64,000 nucleotides of DNA from Aureispira anguillae (GTDB lineage Bacteria > Bacteroidota > Bacteroidia > Chitinophagales > Saprospiraceae): assembly GCF_026000115.1 (NCBI RefSeq), contig NZ_AP026867.1:1891501-1955500 (forward strand), written 5' to 3'. Within the stretch, counting starts at the first letter, position 1, and the number at the start of each line of letters is the position of its first letter. The notes beneath the pieces were generated by a model that ran no database searches, had not been told where the DNA came from, and worked only from the letters and a program-made list of their open reading frames with translations. Made by a program: the position numbers and the translations under genes. Shown here piece after piece: positions 1 through 8,119 of the stretch.

Positions 1-1
1 A

Positions 2-388
2 GAGATAGAAGAATTACCAGATGTTATAACCGTGAGTGAACTCATCGCTCAAGTAATTGGAGAAACTGTTTTTATGATCTCAGGCGAAAGACCAGGAGAC
101 AAGGAATATGAGTATTTGCAAAACTTGGATTTAAATAAAATGAGACAAGAAGCTGAATTGTATTTCTTGAAATTTACAGACGAACCCAAAAAACAAACAA
201 GGCTTATTTACACTAAAAAACATCGTCTAGAAGACAAACTAGAGCTTTTTCTCAGTAACTATCCTTTGTTGGATGAATATGCTATTATCCAAAATGTCAA
301 AAACAACCTCGAAGCTTTAGACCAACTTTATGAAACTGTTAAAAAGCAAAAAGAATCGTTAAAACGACCTGCTTTACTGCCAAAGTAA
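2..388 (+). CDS. Early-region protein, 5-prime truncated
   Basis: The frame is open from the left edge, so the true start lies outside the window; an internal GTG at 32 is only a possible start. The visible 129 residues are charged and largely helical, with a C-terminal stretch (LEALDQLYETVKKQKESLK) that looks like a coiled coil. I do not recognise a family. It occupies the place that the membrane/zinc-ribbon protein (31260-32405) has in element B, just upstream of the inverted-repeat element, but the two are not similar. Confidence 0.6.
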   Translation, partial: EIEELPDVITVSELIAQVIGETVFMISGERPGDKEYEYLQNLDLNKMRQEAELYFLKFTDEPKKQTRLIYTKKHRLEDKLELFLSNYPLLDEYAIIQNVKNNLEALDQLYETVKKQKESLKRPALLPK

Positions 389-454
389 AACGGGCAGATT
401 TTCGCTACTTTGTAAATTCTTTAAAACGCCCGAAACCCCTATAAATAAAGGAAG

Positions 455-489
455 TACTTCCAAAGTACGTTGGCAGTACTTTGGAAGTA
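455..489. promoter_or_regulatory. ACTTCCAAAG inverted repeat before variable slot
   Basis: Perfect 14-base arms TACTTCCAAAGTAC (455-468) and GTACTTTGGAAGTA (476-489) lie 24 bases before the methylase start. The same motif, also preceded by ATAAATAAAGGAAG, occurs before the Toprim gene in element B (32511-32543). It is either an operator or a hairpin in the leader of the variable slot. Confidence 0.6.
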
Positions 490-512
490 AAAATGAATAA
501 CAACAGTAAAAA

Positions 513-1283
513 ATGATACTAACCCGATTAGGCAACAAACGCCAATTAGCCCAGACCATTTACCGCCATTTTCCAAATCATCGAATGCGAATTGATTTAT
601 TTTTTGGAGCAGGAGGTTTGTTCTTTTACAGCCCCAAAGCAGCATTCAATATTTTGAATGATTTGGATGATGATGTTACCAATTTATTTTTGATCCTTAA
701 AGAACGAAAAGAAGATTTATATCAAGCCTTAGAATTATTGCCCATTAGCAGTTCCTTGGTTCAGCATTGGAAAAAACAACAAGAGACAGATCCCCTGCAA
801 AAAGCAATTCGATTTTTGTTCTTGAGCAATTTCACTTATTTGGGAAAAGGGGACACTCTGCGTTTAGGTTTAGACAATACCAAAGCTAGATTATTAACAA
901 GGATAGAACCAACCTTTGAAGCCCTAAAAAACACCAAAATTACGAACTATGATTTTAGGGAAGTCTTGGGCAAAATCTCCTTTTCTAGAACAGTTTTAGA
1001 CAAAGAAAAAGCCTTTGTCTATTTAGATCCTGTCTACCTTGAAACAGAACATTGCTATAAGGTGCCCAACTGGACACAAAAAGAAAGTCTGGATTGCTTT
1101 GATATTATGAGCCATTCAGGAATCAAATGTGCTATGAGTGAATTTGACCATCCCTTTATTCTTGCAGAAGCCAAAAGGAGAGGGTTTAATATCATACCCA
1201 TTCGGGAACGCCAAAACATCAAGAACAGAAAAATGGAACTGCTCATTACCAATTATCAACCCATTCAAAGAACTTTATTTTAA
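513..1283 (+). CDS. D12-class DNA adenine N6-methyltransferase
   Basis: This is a likely S-adenosylmethionine-dependent DNA N6-adenine methylase of the Dam/D12 class. The N-terminus has the RLGNKR start typical of the class, then the AdoMet motif FFGAGGLFF (residues 30-38). The catalytic motif is DPVY (172-175) instead of the common DPPY. The 256-residue length is normal for the family. No partner endonuclease is adjacent, so it is probably an orphan methylase that protects the element or regulates it. It fills the slot that holds a Toprim protein in element B, behind the same inverted-repeat element. Confidence 0.85.
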   Translation: MILTRLGNKRQLAQTIYRHFPNHRMRIDLFFGAGGLFFYSPKAAFNILNDLDDDVTNLFLILKERKEDLYQALELLPISSSLVQHWKKQQETDPLQKAIRFLFLSNFTYLGKGDTLRLGLDNTKARLLTRIEPTFEALKNTKITNYDFREVLGKISFSRTVLDKEKAFVYLDPVYLETEHCYKVPNWTQKESLDCFDIMSHSGIKCAMSEFDHPFILAEAKRRGFNIIPIRERQNIKNRKMELLITNYQPIQRTLF

Positions 1284-1288
1284 TTGTA

Positions 1289-1780
1289 ATGATGTCGATA
1301 GAAGAACAACCAAGCGATTATAACAAGACTCCTGAATACCAAGAAGGACGAATGAAATTTGAGGTGCATCTCAAGACAGGCGCTTACCGATTTGGCACCG
1401 ATTATAAATACATTCCACTTCGTATAGCAAATGATTATCCATCCAAAGAAATACAAGAATTATTAAATCAAGGATTGAGCAACAAAGCCATTCAGAAAAT
1501 CATTTATGGAGATTCCTTATCCATCCTAAAACCTTATTTTAAAGGTGATCTAAATAGAATTAACAACATGACAAAAGAAGAAAAAAAGGCAGCCTTAGAA
1601 GCCAAAATAGAAGAATTACAAGCCGAATTAAAAAAGATGCGAAAGCTTAAACGAGCACAAAAGATTCCTTTAGTAAAATTGAGTATAGACCTGAGTATAT
1701 CGGTTTGTCAAGGTCAATTAAAAGGCTATCAACATTGGTTAGAACAACTTGAAAATCCATTAGAAAAACAAGCAAAATAA
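1289..1780 (+). CDS. Uncharacterised protein with VHxxTG-IQxxLxQG module
   Basis: I do not recognise this 163-residue protein. Residues about 23-72 (FEVHLKTGAYRF ... EIQELLNQGLSNKAIQKIIYG) match the C-terminus of the acidic membrane protein at 4485-5501 (FSVHKETGCYNR ... AIQKMLDQGYDNTKIRELLYG), so the two share a module of about 50 residues. The rest is a Lys/Glu-rich helix that is likely a coiled coil. It starts five bases after the methylase stop and is probably co-transcribed, ending at a terminator. Confidence 0.75.
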   Translation: MMSIEEQPSDYNKTPEYQEGRMKFEVHLKTGAYRFGTDYKYIPLRIANDYPSKEIQELLNQGLSNKAIQKIIYGDSLSILKPYFKGDLNRINNMTKEEKKAALEAKIEELQAELKKMRKLKRAQKIPLVKLSIDLSISVCQGQLKGYQHWLEQLENPLEKQAK

Positions 1781-1796
1781 AAAAAGTCAAAAAAAT

Positions 1797-1824
1797 ACGC
1801 CATTAGTTTCTAGTGGCGTTTTTT
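1797..1824 (+). terminator. Rho-independent terminator
   Basis: ACGCCATTAG, loop TTT, CTAGTGGCGT, then a T run. The same hairpin starts the structural block of element B (34886-34913), and a reverse-complement version lies at 34130-34157. Confidence 0.85.
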
Positions 1825-1895
1825 ATTTGCTTGCATATAGCCTTACAATGCTTTATTTTAGGGCTTTTACATTTATTTACAAAATTCTAATTCAC

Positions 1896-2051
1896 ATGAA
1901 AAAGCTAAAAAAAACGAGAGCTAAACTAAGACCAGGAGAAGAAGTCGTGGGCATGGCTGTCCCTGATTTTTTATTAAACGAAGAGCATCAAAAAAAGCTC
2001 CGTAAGCCCAAATCAAATTCTAAAACAAAATCAAACCGCAAGCGCTCATGA
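1896..2051 (+). CDS. Small basic protein
   Basis: This 51-residue protein is very basic, ending KPKSNSKTKSNRKRS. I chose the ATG at 1896 because the frame upstream runs into the terminator and would encode an implausible aromatic leader. Its stop overlaps the next start by four bases (ATGA), which suggests translational coupling to the metallopeptidase-like gene. The element B copy (34985-35140) is identical. Function unknown; nucleic-acid binding is possible from charge alone. Confidence 0.6.
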   Translation: MKKLKKTRAKLRPGEEVVGMAVPDFLLNEEHQKKLRKPKSNSKTKSNRKRS

Positions 2052-2950
2052 AAATTATAGATACCTTACGTCCTGAGGGCGGTTCAAAGGCGGAGCAATG
2101 GTGGCAAGACCAAGGCTTTAAAAAAGTTTACCAAGAATTCAGAAAAGGCGATGCCAGTAATGATTTGAAAAAGATCAAAGATGTACGAGATGTATCGGAA
2201 TTTTTTAAACTCAAAGGGTATCAATTTGGCAACTGGGTCACCCATGAGGATCGCTTTAACTATTTAGCAGCTCTAGCCGTTTGTCTATTTGATCTCAATC
2301 GAGTATTACGCTTTAAAGGCAATAATTTAGGCTTAGACAAACATTTAGGCGTTGCCTTTGGTGCAAGGGGCAAAAAAGGAGCTAAAGCGCATTATGAGCC
2401 ATGGTCGCACATCATCAACATGACTCGTTACAAGGAAGCACATCGTTTTAAGGAGCCATACACCAAACCAACTCGTTTTGTTATTTCGGGTGGAGTGGGT
2501 TCTTTTGCCCATGAGTATGGGCATTTCTTGGATTACTTCTTTGGTTCCAGAGTAGAAACAACCGCTAAAGTTTATGCTTTATCGGATGGGCATTCTACTG
2601 ACCCTACACGGATTCAATACGATAAAAACAAGTACCCCATGCGCTATTTAATGGAGTCCATTTTAGAAAAGGCCTATTGGGATAGTAGCAAACGCTCTGA
2701 GTCTGCTTATGTGAAGCGAATTAAAGAGCTACTTCCTGATCGTTATTGGGATTATTTTCTAAGTAGAAATGAGATTTTTGCTCGTTTATTTGAACAGTAC
2801 ATTTCTTATAAACTAAAGGAATTGAAGATTAAAAATGTCTTTCTAACTAAAACCAAGTATCACACCGCTCAATATATGCTCCTTTCGGAAATAAAAACGG
2901 TCGTGCCGCTCTTTGACAAGTTATTGATCCAAATGAGAAAGCATTTTTAG
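2048..2950 (+). CDS. LPD1-like HExxH zinc metallopeptidase domain protein
   Basis: The 300-residue protein contains HEYGH (155-159) in the context GSFAHEYGHFLDYF, preceded by FGARGKKGAKAHYE (about 111-124). This arrangement resembles LPD1, a domain of large polyvalent proteins that phages and conjugative elements deliver to cells. HExxH implies a zinc peptidase fold; the substrate is unknown. It is the first long gene of the structural block. The copy in element B differs at three residues. In B a second 3-prime fragment of this gene lies beyond a cargo gene (38236-38328). Confidence 0.65.
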   Translation: MKIIDTLRPEGGSKAEQWWQDQGFKKVYQEFRKGDASNDLKKIKDVRDVSEFFKLKGYQFGNWVTHEDRFNYLAALAVCLFDLNRVLRFKGNNLGLDKHLGVAFGARGKKGAKAHYEPWSHIINMTRYKEAHRFKEPYTKPTRFVISGGVGSFAHEYGHFLDYFFGSRVETTAKVYALSDGHSTDPTRIQYDKNKYPMRYLMESILEKAYWDSSKRSESAYVKRIKELLPDRYWDYFLSRNEIFARLFEQYISYKLKELKIKNVFLTKTKYHTAQYMLLSEIKTVVPLFDKLLIQMRKHF

Positions 2951-3117
2951 ATAAGCACCCACCCATGTTTATCTTTTCATTTTAGGTTTCATTTTCAAAA
3001 TAGAACAGTTTATATTTTATTTAAATATGTACTAGATTCATTTTCAATACTTACATTTTCTTGGCATTGATTTGGCAAATGTAATAAGTGTATCAAAAGT
3101 GATAACAACTAATAAGA

Positions 3118-3570
3118 ATAAATTTGGGTTTTAATTGGGGTGATTAGGATTTGCACGAATGGGAATACGTGCAAATCCAATCTTTAACTCCGCTAAAATT
3201 CCATCAAGATAAATTTGGGTTTTAATTGGGGTGATTAGGATTTGCACGAATGGGAATACGTGCAAATCCAATCTTTAACTCCACTAAAATTCCACAAGAT
3301 AAATTTGGGTTTTAATTGGGGTGATTTAGGGTTTGCATGAATGGGAATACATGCAAATCCTTATCTTTAACTCTGCTAAAATTCCACAAGAATAAATTTG
3401 GGTTTTAATTGGGGTGATTAGGATTTGCACGAATGGGAATACGTGCAAATCCAATCTTTAACTCCACTAAAATTCTACAAGATAAATTTAGCTCCGCTGC
3501 TACTTCGTGGTGGGTTTTAATTGGGGTGATTTAGACCTTGCACGAATGGGAATACGTGCAAGGTCTTTTC
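3118..3570 (+). repeat. Tandem array of five hairpin units, about 91 bases each
   Basis: Units begin with ATAAATTTGGG at 3118, 3209, 3299 and 3392, with a degenerate fifth at 3482. Each carries GGGTTTTAATTGGGGTGATT and a stem-loop with the constant loop AATGGGAATA. Stems differ yet stay paired: GGATTTGCACG/CGTGCAAATCC, GGTTTGCATG/CATGCAAATCC and AGACCTTGCACG/CGTGCAAGGTCT. Tails read TCTTTAACTCCGCTAAAATT. The last stem is followed by T-rich sequence. The element B array (36202-36455) has three units and another stem version. I do not recognise it as a known RNA or repeat class. Confidence 0.85.
3533..3570 (+). terminator. Terminal hairpin of array, terminator-like
   Basis: A perfect 12-base stem (AGACCTTGCACG/CGTGCAAGGTCT) around the constant AATGGGAATA loop is followed by TTTCTTTTTT. 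It closes the array in both elements, so transcription through the array probably ends here. Confidence 0.75.
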
Positions 3571-3605
3571 TTTTTTAAAACTGCTCTCCATCTAAATGTT
3601 AAAAG

Positions 3606-3634
3606 AAGCTGTTCATTTTTGAGCAGCTTTTTTT
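3606..3634 (+). terminator. Rho-independent terminator
   Basis: AAGCTGTTCA ... TGAGCAGCTT followed by a T run; the stem is about ten pairs with one G-T. It is conserved at 38356-38384. Confidence 0.75.
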
Positions 3635-3761
3635 ATGTCATCAAAGAAAGTCAAAAAAATACGCCATTAAATTCGACCCCTGTAATCTGAATTCTTTTCA
3701 ATGCTAAAGACATGCTCTAACTTTATCTAAAACCAATTGATTACATAAAAAATAAAAAACC

Positions 3762-4070
3762 ATGATTTTAATATTGAGCTTAATTCTAATTGGAGGGCTA
3801 CTTTATTTTTTAGGCCCTAGTCCAGCTCCTTTAACAGCAATTCAAAAAGAAGAAATTGTCTATTTAGACGAAAATGAGTTTTGGGCATTGGATGGAATGG
3901 AGCAGGAAAAAACAGTGCCCTTATCCATAGAAAAAAAGCCCGTAAAAAGCATTCAAAAAACACCCCGATTAAGAGATACAACCAACCAACAGCAACAACG
4001 CAAAAAAGCCGTAAAAAAGCGTAGAAAACGCAGAAAAATAGCCAAAAAGAGTCAACAAATTAATCGTTAA
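3762..4070 (+). CDS. Small membrane protein with basic tail
   Basis: The 102-residue protein has one N-terminal membrane span (ILILSLILIGGLLYFL, residues 2-17). A strongly basic tail (KKAVKKRRKRRKIAKKSQ) follows. Such a layout suits a virion membrane protein that contacts packaged DNA, but that is inference. The element B copy differs at three positions. Confidence 0.65.
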   Translation: MILILSLILIGGLLYFLGPSPAPLTAIQKEEIVYLDENEFWALDGMEQEKTVPLSIEKKPVKSIQKTPRLRDTTNQQQQRKKAVKKRRKRRKIAKKSQQINR

Positions 4071-4091
4071 TTTATCTAAATTAATTCAACC

Positions 4092-4481
4092 ATGTATAGC
4101 AAATTAATCAAACTCAAAAAAGGAGCTGTCATCACTTTGGACGGAAGCCCTTTACAACTGTCTAAAGCCGTTAATTTACGAGTCGTAGCCACCAATAAAA
4201 GCGATTCCAAGCCAGCGCCCACCAAAGTCGAACAGGGCGAGCATCAACAAGATTTACCGCATCCCGTGGACAAAAAAGAAGTCTTGGCTTTGGTCCAGGA
4301 GCATTTAAACAAATTGGGGCAAGACGAATATGCTTTAATGATGGATGGCATCTTTCAGGATGACGACCTAGAGGCATTAAATGGTTCCTTTAATGATCTT
4401 CATAAAACGTCTATTTATGCCGCTACGGTTACGCATATTTCAGAATTAAAATCATTGTATCAAGCTTTAAAAAACTTGTAA
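4092..4481 (+). CDS. Uncharacterised 129-residue protein
   Basis: I do not recognise this soluble protein. It has a short basic N-terminus, a charged linker and a helical C-terminal half. It starts 21 bases after the previous stop and ends three bases before the acidic membrane protein, so it is in one transcript with them. The element B copy (38842-39231) is identical in protein sequence, which implies strong selection or recent duplication. Confidence 0.7.
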   Translation: MYSKLIKLKKGAVITLDGSPLQLSKAVNLRVVATNKSDSKPAPTKVEQGEHQQDLPHPVDKKEVLALVQEHLNKLGQDEYALMMDGIFQDDDLEALNGSFNDLHKTSIYAATVTHISELKSLYQALKNL

Positions 4482-4484
4482 ACT

Positions 4485-5501
4485 ATGTCCCAAAAAGAGG
4501 AAGACAAAAACCCCATTTTAGATGCGTTTATCAACCCCTCAGAAAATGAGTTAGAAAACGCTTTAGAAAATGATTCAGAAAATGGATTAGAAAATGCTAA
4601 AAAATGCGTTTTTGAACGTAAAAACGCAGAAAAAACGGAATCTGAATTTATAGAAAATGAACGTGGGCAGCACGTAGAAAATGCGGAAAAAATGAACGTA
4701 GAACCCACCGCAGAAAATGGCGAAGGAATCAGCGATGATTATGCCCCCGAAGAGAAGGAAGAAATCGAAGAAGATTTGGCGTTTGAAACGGAGGGTGAAG
4801 ACGAGGAAACGGAGGATCAAGAAACCGAAGATTGGGAGTTCCCAAATGAGGACGAAGAGGAGGAAGATGTTTTAGATCAGTCCATTCCTGAAGGAGGAGA
4901 AGATAAACCCATTGATGAGCTGATTAGTGAGGTGACAGGTGATAGCGTGAAAAACTTGGAAACCCTACGAACTTTGGGTGATCTAGTTATGGAAAAATTA
5001 GACGATTCCAAAGCCATGATCTGTAGTGCCATTAGTGGACAACCTGCCGCTAATTATACCAGTGATAAGCGTTTGAACAAAGCTTTGTTGAATGCCTTTA
5101 TCAACTATTTCAACAGCACAGAGGTCAAGGCTCCCACGCCAATGGGAACGCTTTTAATCGCTTTGGCACTTTGGGGAATGCCCACACTTGGAGCTGCTTA
5201 TTTTCATCGCTTACAAGCCAAGCGCCTGCAAAAAAGAAAGGCGGCTGGAGAAGAAATCGAAGAAGAAGTGGTCGAAGCAGAAACACAGAGCGATTCAGAA
5301 GATTACAGCCAGCTCAAGGAATATAAAGAAAACCGTAGAACATTTAGTGTACACAAAGAAACGGGCTGTTATAATCGAACGCCCAAAGGGCAGTTTTGCC
5401 GTACGAGTGTTGCCGATGAAAAACCAAGTCCTGCGATCCAAAAAATGTTAGATCAGGGCTATGATAATACAAAGATTCGAGAACTTTTATACGGGGAATA
5501 A
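4485..5501 (+). CDS. Acidic membrane protein with repeat-rich N-terminus
   Basis: Of 338 residues, the first half is low-complexity and acidic: a repeated (S/L)EN motif, then runs of Glu and Asp. One membrane span lies at about 222-240 (GTLLIALALWGMPTLGAAYF). The C-terminus (about 284-338, FSVHKETGCYNR ... IRELLYGE) is a module shared with the protein at 1289-1780. Copies A and B differ by indels in the EN and EDEE repeats, as expected from slippage. Probably a virion or assembly protein; it is two bases upstream of the packaging-type ATPase. Confidence 0.7.
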   Translation: MSQKEEDKNPILDAFINPSENELENALENDSENGLENAKKCVFERKNAEKTESEFIENERGQHVENAEKMNVEPTAENGEGISDDYAPEEKEEIEEDLAFETEGEDEETEDQETEDWEFPNEDEEEEDVLDQSIPEGGEDKPIDELISEVTGDSVKNLETLRTLGDLVMEKLDDSKAMICSAISGQPAANYTSDKRLNKALLNAFINYFNSTEVKAPTPMGTLLIALALWGMPTLGAAYFHRLQAKRLQKRKAAGEEIEEEVVEAETQSDSEDYSQLKEYKENRRTFSVHKETGCYNRTPKGQFCRTSVADEKPSPAIQKMLDQGYDNTKIRELLYGE

Positions 5502-5503
5502 GC

Positions 5504-6217
5504 ATGAGCAACCATCCATTTTTTTTAGCCTATTTTGGTAAACCACATTCAGGAAAAACCTACGATCTACAACAGTTTGTGAAGCGTTGTGGACGAGAGA
5601 CTATTTTTGTGTACAATTCGGGACATGAAAAAGACTGGAGAGGCTTTATTGAAATTGAACTGCATTCGGATTCCAAAAGCAAGAAGCTCTATTTTAGTTA
5701 CAAAGGAAGGGACTATTTGTTTGAGAAACATTTTATGAAAAAGTTCAAAGGCAAAAAAGTCAAAGCCATGATGGCCGATGAAAAGCTAACCGAGCAATTA
5801 TTGTACAAGGCGCTCTCAAAAAAGGGCTACAAAGGCTTGTTTTTTATCATAGACGATGCCACCAATGTTTTCTCGGCTCAATTGACCCAAGCACAAAAAG
5901 CCTGTTTTTATCGTGCTAAGCACGTAGGAATTTGGTTTGCCTTGGTGTTTCACGATCCGAACATGTTCCCCAATGGTGCATGGGGAGCCTTGACCTTGGC
6001 AAGATTCTTTAAAAACAATGTGGCACCACCCAGCAAGAAACAAAGAATCATTCCTCATTTTCCAGAAGTCATGCAAGCTTTTAAAATCTTGCGCACGGCT
6101 CCTGTTTACAGCCATTGTACCTTAATTATGGATTCAGGGCAACTGGTGGTGAAACGAGCCAAACCACGATTAAATCCTAAAAAGGTAAAACCTATCATTA
6201 TTAAAAAAAGTACCTAA
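5504..6217 (+). CDS. P-loop packaging ATPase (FtsK/HerA, A32 type)
   Basis: The 237-residue ATPase has Walker A GKPHSGKT (12-19) near the N-terminus and Walker B LFFIIDD (112-118). An R-A-K-H-V-G segment (138-143) follows, resembling the region after Walker B in packaging ATPases of tailless double-jelly-roll viruses. The length is close to that of PRD1 P9. It probably drives genome entry into a preformed membrane-containing capsid. A Zot-like filamentous-phage assembly ATPase is the main alternative, but I see no membrane span at its C-terminus. The copy at 40260-40970 differs only at the last residues. Confidence 0.65.
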   Translation: MSNHPFFLAYFGKPHSGKTYDLQQFVKRCGRETIFVYNSGHEKDWRGFIEIELHSDSKSKKLYFSYKGRDYLFEKHFMKKFKGKKVKAMMADEKLTEQLLYKALSKKGYKGLFFIIDDATNVFSAQLTQAQKACFYRAKHVGIWFALVFHDPNMFPNGAWGALTLARFFKNNVAPPSKKQRIIPHFPEVMQAFKILRTAPVYSHCTLIMDSGQLVVKRAKPRLNPKKVKPIIIKKST

Positions 6218-6272
6218 ATCAATTATGAGCTACTGCAAAATAAAGAACCGCTTTTTAGATTGGGAGAATGGC

Positions 6273-6336
6273 TATAAGTCGTATGTCGTAAGTCCTGTAT
6301 TCACAAGGACTGAACATACGACTTAGGACTTATAAC
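6273..6336. repeat. Mobile-looking hairpin, TATAAGTC type
   Basis: Nested inverted repeats (TATAAGTC/GACTTATA, GTCGTATG/CATACGAC and AAGTCCT/AGGACT) lie in a roughly 190-base spacer. The spacer is absent from the corresponding junction of element B, where the two genes are only five bases apart. Related hairpins occur at 26504-26549 and 41495-41553. Confidence 0.7.
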
Positions 6337-6413
6337 TCAAATAGGTTAAAAAAGTCGGTTACTTAAGGAGTAGAGCTATCATTTATTAAAATCAAACGAT
6401 AAAACAGAAATCA

Positions 6414-6860
6414 ATGCTATTAGAATTATTATTAGAACAGCAAAAACCACAATTAAAGAAAGATTTAGAAAAGGTCATTGAACAGCTCTTGACTTCTATT
6501 GCGGACAGTAAGCAATTAAACCCCTTTGAATTGGTCTTAAAATTATCCGCTAAAAAGGGACAAGCGATTGGGCAGATTTTCACCCCTCAAAAGAAATTGT
6601 TGTACGATTTTGACGCAGGCGAAGAAATCAGCGGTTTGTTTGAGCATCAATTGGGGCGCTTGCCTGAAATCGCTAAAAAAGCAGTCTTAGCCAAAGTGGG
6701 ACATCAAACCATTAGTGTTCAGGTCGCTCAAAGTTTAGAACATGGAGGAGCTATTTTGGTGCGTTATGACAAAAATTATCAATTAGAATACTTTCAACAA
6801 CTTGAAAAAAAGCTAAAACGTATTGATATAGATCATTTTTTTGCTAATATTAAAATATAA
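6414..6860 (+). CDS. Uncharacterised 148-residue protein
   Basis: I do not recognise this protein. The N-terminal third is helical and Gln/Lys-rich (LLLEQQKPQLKKDLEKVIEQLL), followed by an alpha/beta-looking region and a helical end. No membrane span or signal peptide. It follows the ATPase in both elements and is identical between copies, so it is likely a conserved virion or assembly component. Confidence 0.7.
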   Translation: MLLELLLEQQKPQLKKDLEKVIEQLLTSIADSKQLNPFELVLKLSAKKGQAIGQIFTPQKKLLYDFDAGEEISGLFEHQLGRLPEIAKKAVLAKVGHQTISVQVAQSLEHGGAILVRYDKNYQLEYFQQLEKKLKRIDIDHFFANIKI

Positions 6861-6938
6861 ATGAATTGGTTTAGCATTCTTTCGTTTTAGATAAAGATTA
6901 GGGCTTGCTTAAGCTTCTTGGGTGTTTGGATATTAGAT

Positions 6939-7063
6939 GTTAGATCATAGATATTAGACTCCCAATAAACTACAGTCTAATATCTATGATCTAACAGCAA
7001 AGCGATCTAAAAACGAAGTGATCTAAAAACAGCAAAGCGATCTAAAAACAAAGTGATCTAATG
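6939..7063. repeat. Long hairpin plus GATCTAAAAAC tandem repeats
   Basis: Perfect 22-base arms (6939-6960 and 6974-6995, core TAGATCATAGATATTAGACT) are followed by alternating AGCAAAGCGATCTAAAAAC and GAAGTGATCTAAAAAC copies to 7063. Element B has an unrelated hairpin in this spacer (41495-41553), so these are acquired elements, not core regulatory sites. Confidence 0.75.
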
Positions 7064-7094
7064 AAAACAATTTAAAGCATAAAAAAAGTTTATT

Positions 7095-7526
7095 ATGAAC
7101 CGTCAAGAAGCTATTTTGACCGTTCAACCTCCATTCCCTAAAAAGCAATTGGGGCGATACCGCTCCGTAAAAGGCATTTATCTCATTCGTTTTAACGATC
7201 AAGTAATTTACATTGGTGCGTCTAAAAATATCTACAAGGGTATTTCTAGGCTCTACCAAAAAGGCGGCGTATTGTCCCACTTATCCTTTGAACGTTGCAC
7301 CTTTGAAGTCATTCTGTCCAATCTCAAAAAAGGCAGTATTGAGCAGGCTTTAAAAGGTAAATTTAAGCCAAAAAACAATCATCAAGCGAAGACCTTGATC
7401 AAGTATCAATTTTACCGAAAACATCAACATCAACGCATTTTGGTGGCCTATCAAACGCAAAGTAGGTTTAGCCAAGGCGAACACAAAAGCGATTCTGAAA
7501 ACCAACCTAAAACCAATTCAAAATGA
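7095..7526 (+). CDS. GIY-YIG nuclease-like protein
   Basis: The 143-residue protein begins with a GIY-YIG-type core: KGIYLIRF, then VIYIGASKNIYKGISRL (residues about 26-52). The later Glu of the family may be in the FEVILSN region (about 74) or nearby. The tail is basic. A nickase or processing role in replication or packaging is possible, but the degenerate second half leaves activity uncertain. It overlaps the amidase start by four bases, so the two are coupled. The copy at 41650-42081 is identical in protein sequence. Confidence 0.65.
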   Translation: MNRQEAILTVQPPFPKKQLGRYRSVKGIYLIRFNDQVIYIGASKNIYKGISRLYQKGGVLSHLSFERCTFEVILSNLKKGSIEQALKGKFKPKNNHQAKTLIKYQFYRKHQHQRILVAYQTQSRFSQGEHKSDSENQPKTNSK

Positions 7527-8116
7527 TGGTTATTTTAGACAATGGGCACGGGGGAATGATTGGAGGCAATTATCAAACCTTGGGCAAGCAATACCAATTT
7601 AAGGACGGCACCACTATTTATGAGGGCGAATTTAACCGTGCCATCAAAGCAAGGGTCGCTGAGCTGTTGACCGCTAAAGGAATTCCTTATTACGATTTGG
7701 TGCCTGAAAACAAGGACATTTCTCTCAAGGAACGTATTCGGCGGGCCAATGCCATCCACGAGCAATACAAGGGCAAAACCTTTTTGATTTCTATTCATGC
7801 GGATGCAGGAGGAGGAAGCGGAGCTGGGGTCTTTATTGCCAAACAGTCTAGTCAAAAGAGCCTATACTATGCCACTTGGGCTAGGGATCTATTCTCGCAG
7901 CATTTTCCAGAAAGCAAGCATCGAGGCATCAAACGCAAGAATTTTTATGTCTTGCGTTACTCGTTCATGCCTGCCATTCTCCTGGAGAATTTCTTTATGG
8001 ACAACGAGCAGGAATGCAAAACCTATTTGTTGACGCAAAAAGGCAGGGACAGGATCGCTTGGTATATCGTTGATTTGATTCAAAATATTTTAGAACACGG
8101 AGATTTAGTCGCTTAA
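7523..8116 (+). CDS. N-acetylmuramoyl-L-alanine amidase (Amidase_3)
   Basis: This zinc amidase should cleave the MurNAc-L-Ala bond of peptidoglycan for lysis. The N-terminal zinc ligand is in LDNGHGG (residues 5-11), a second is in FLISIHADAGGGSG (about 86-98), and ENFFMDNEQE near residue 155 is where the family has its catalytic Glu. It has no signal peptide, so export must come from a holin-like membrane protein or virion delivery. The 197-residue length is normal for the bare catalytic domain. The element B copy is broken by a two-base deletion (42078-42669). Confidence 0.88.
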   Translation: MMVILDNGHGGMIGGNYQTLGKQYQFKDGTTIYEGEFNRAIKARVAELLTAKGIPYYDLVPENKDISLKERIRRANAIHEQYKGKTFLISIHADAGGGSGAGVFIAKQSSQKSLYYATWARDLFSQHFPESKHRGIKRKNFYVLRYSFMPAILLENFFMDNEQECKTYLLTQKGRDRIAWYIVDLIQNILEHGDLVA

Positions 8117-8119
8117 CCT

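Noticed and set aside
3118-3570. CRISPR array or integron attC array
   Set aside because: The whole unit repeats, with no variable spacers between short repeats, and there are no cas genes. attC core sequences and an integron-type integrase are missing.
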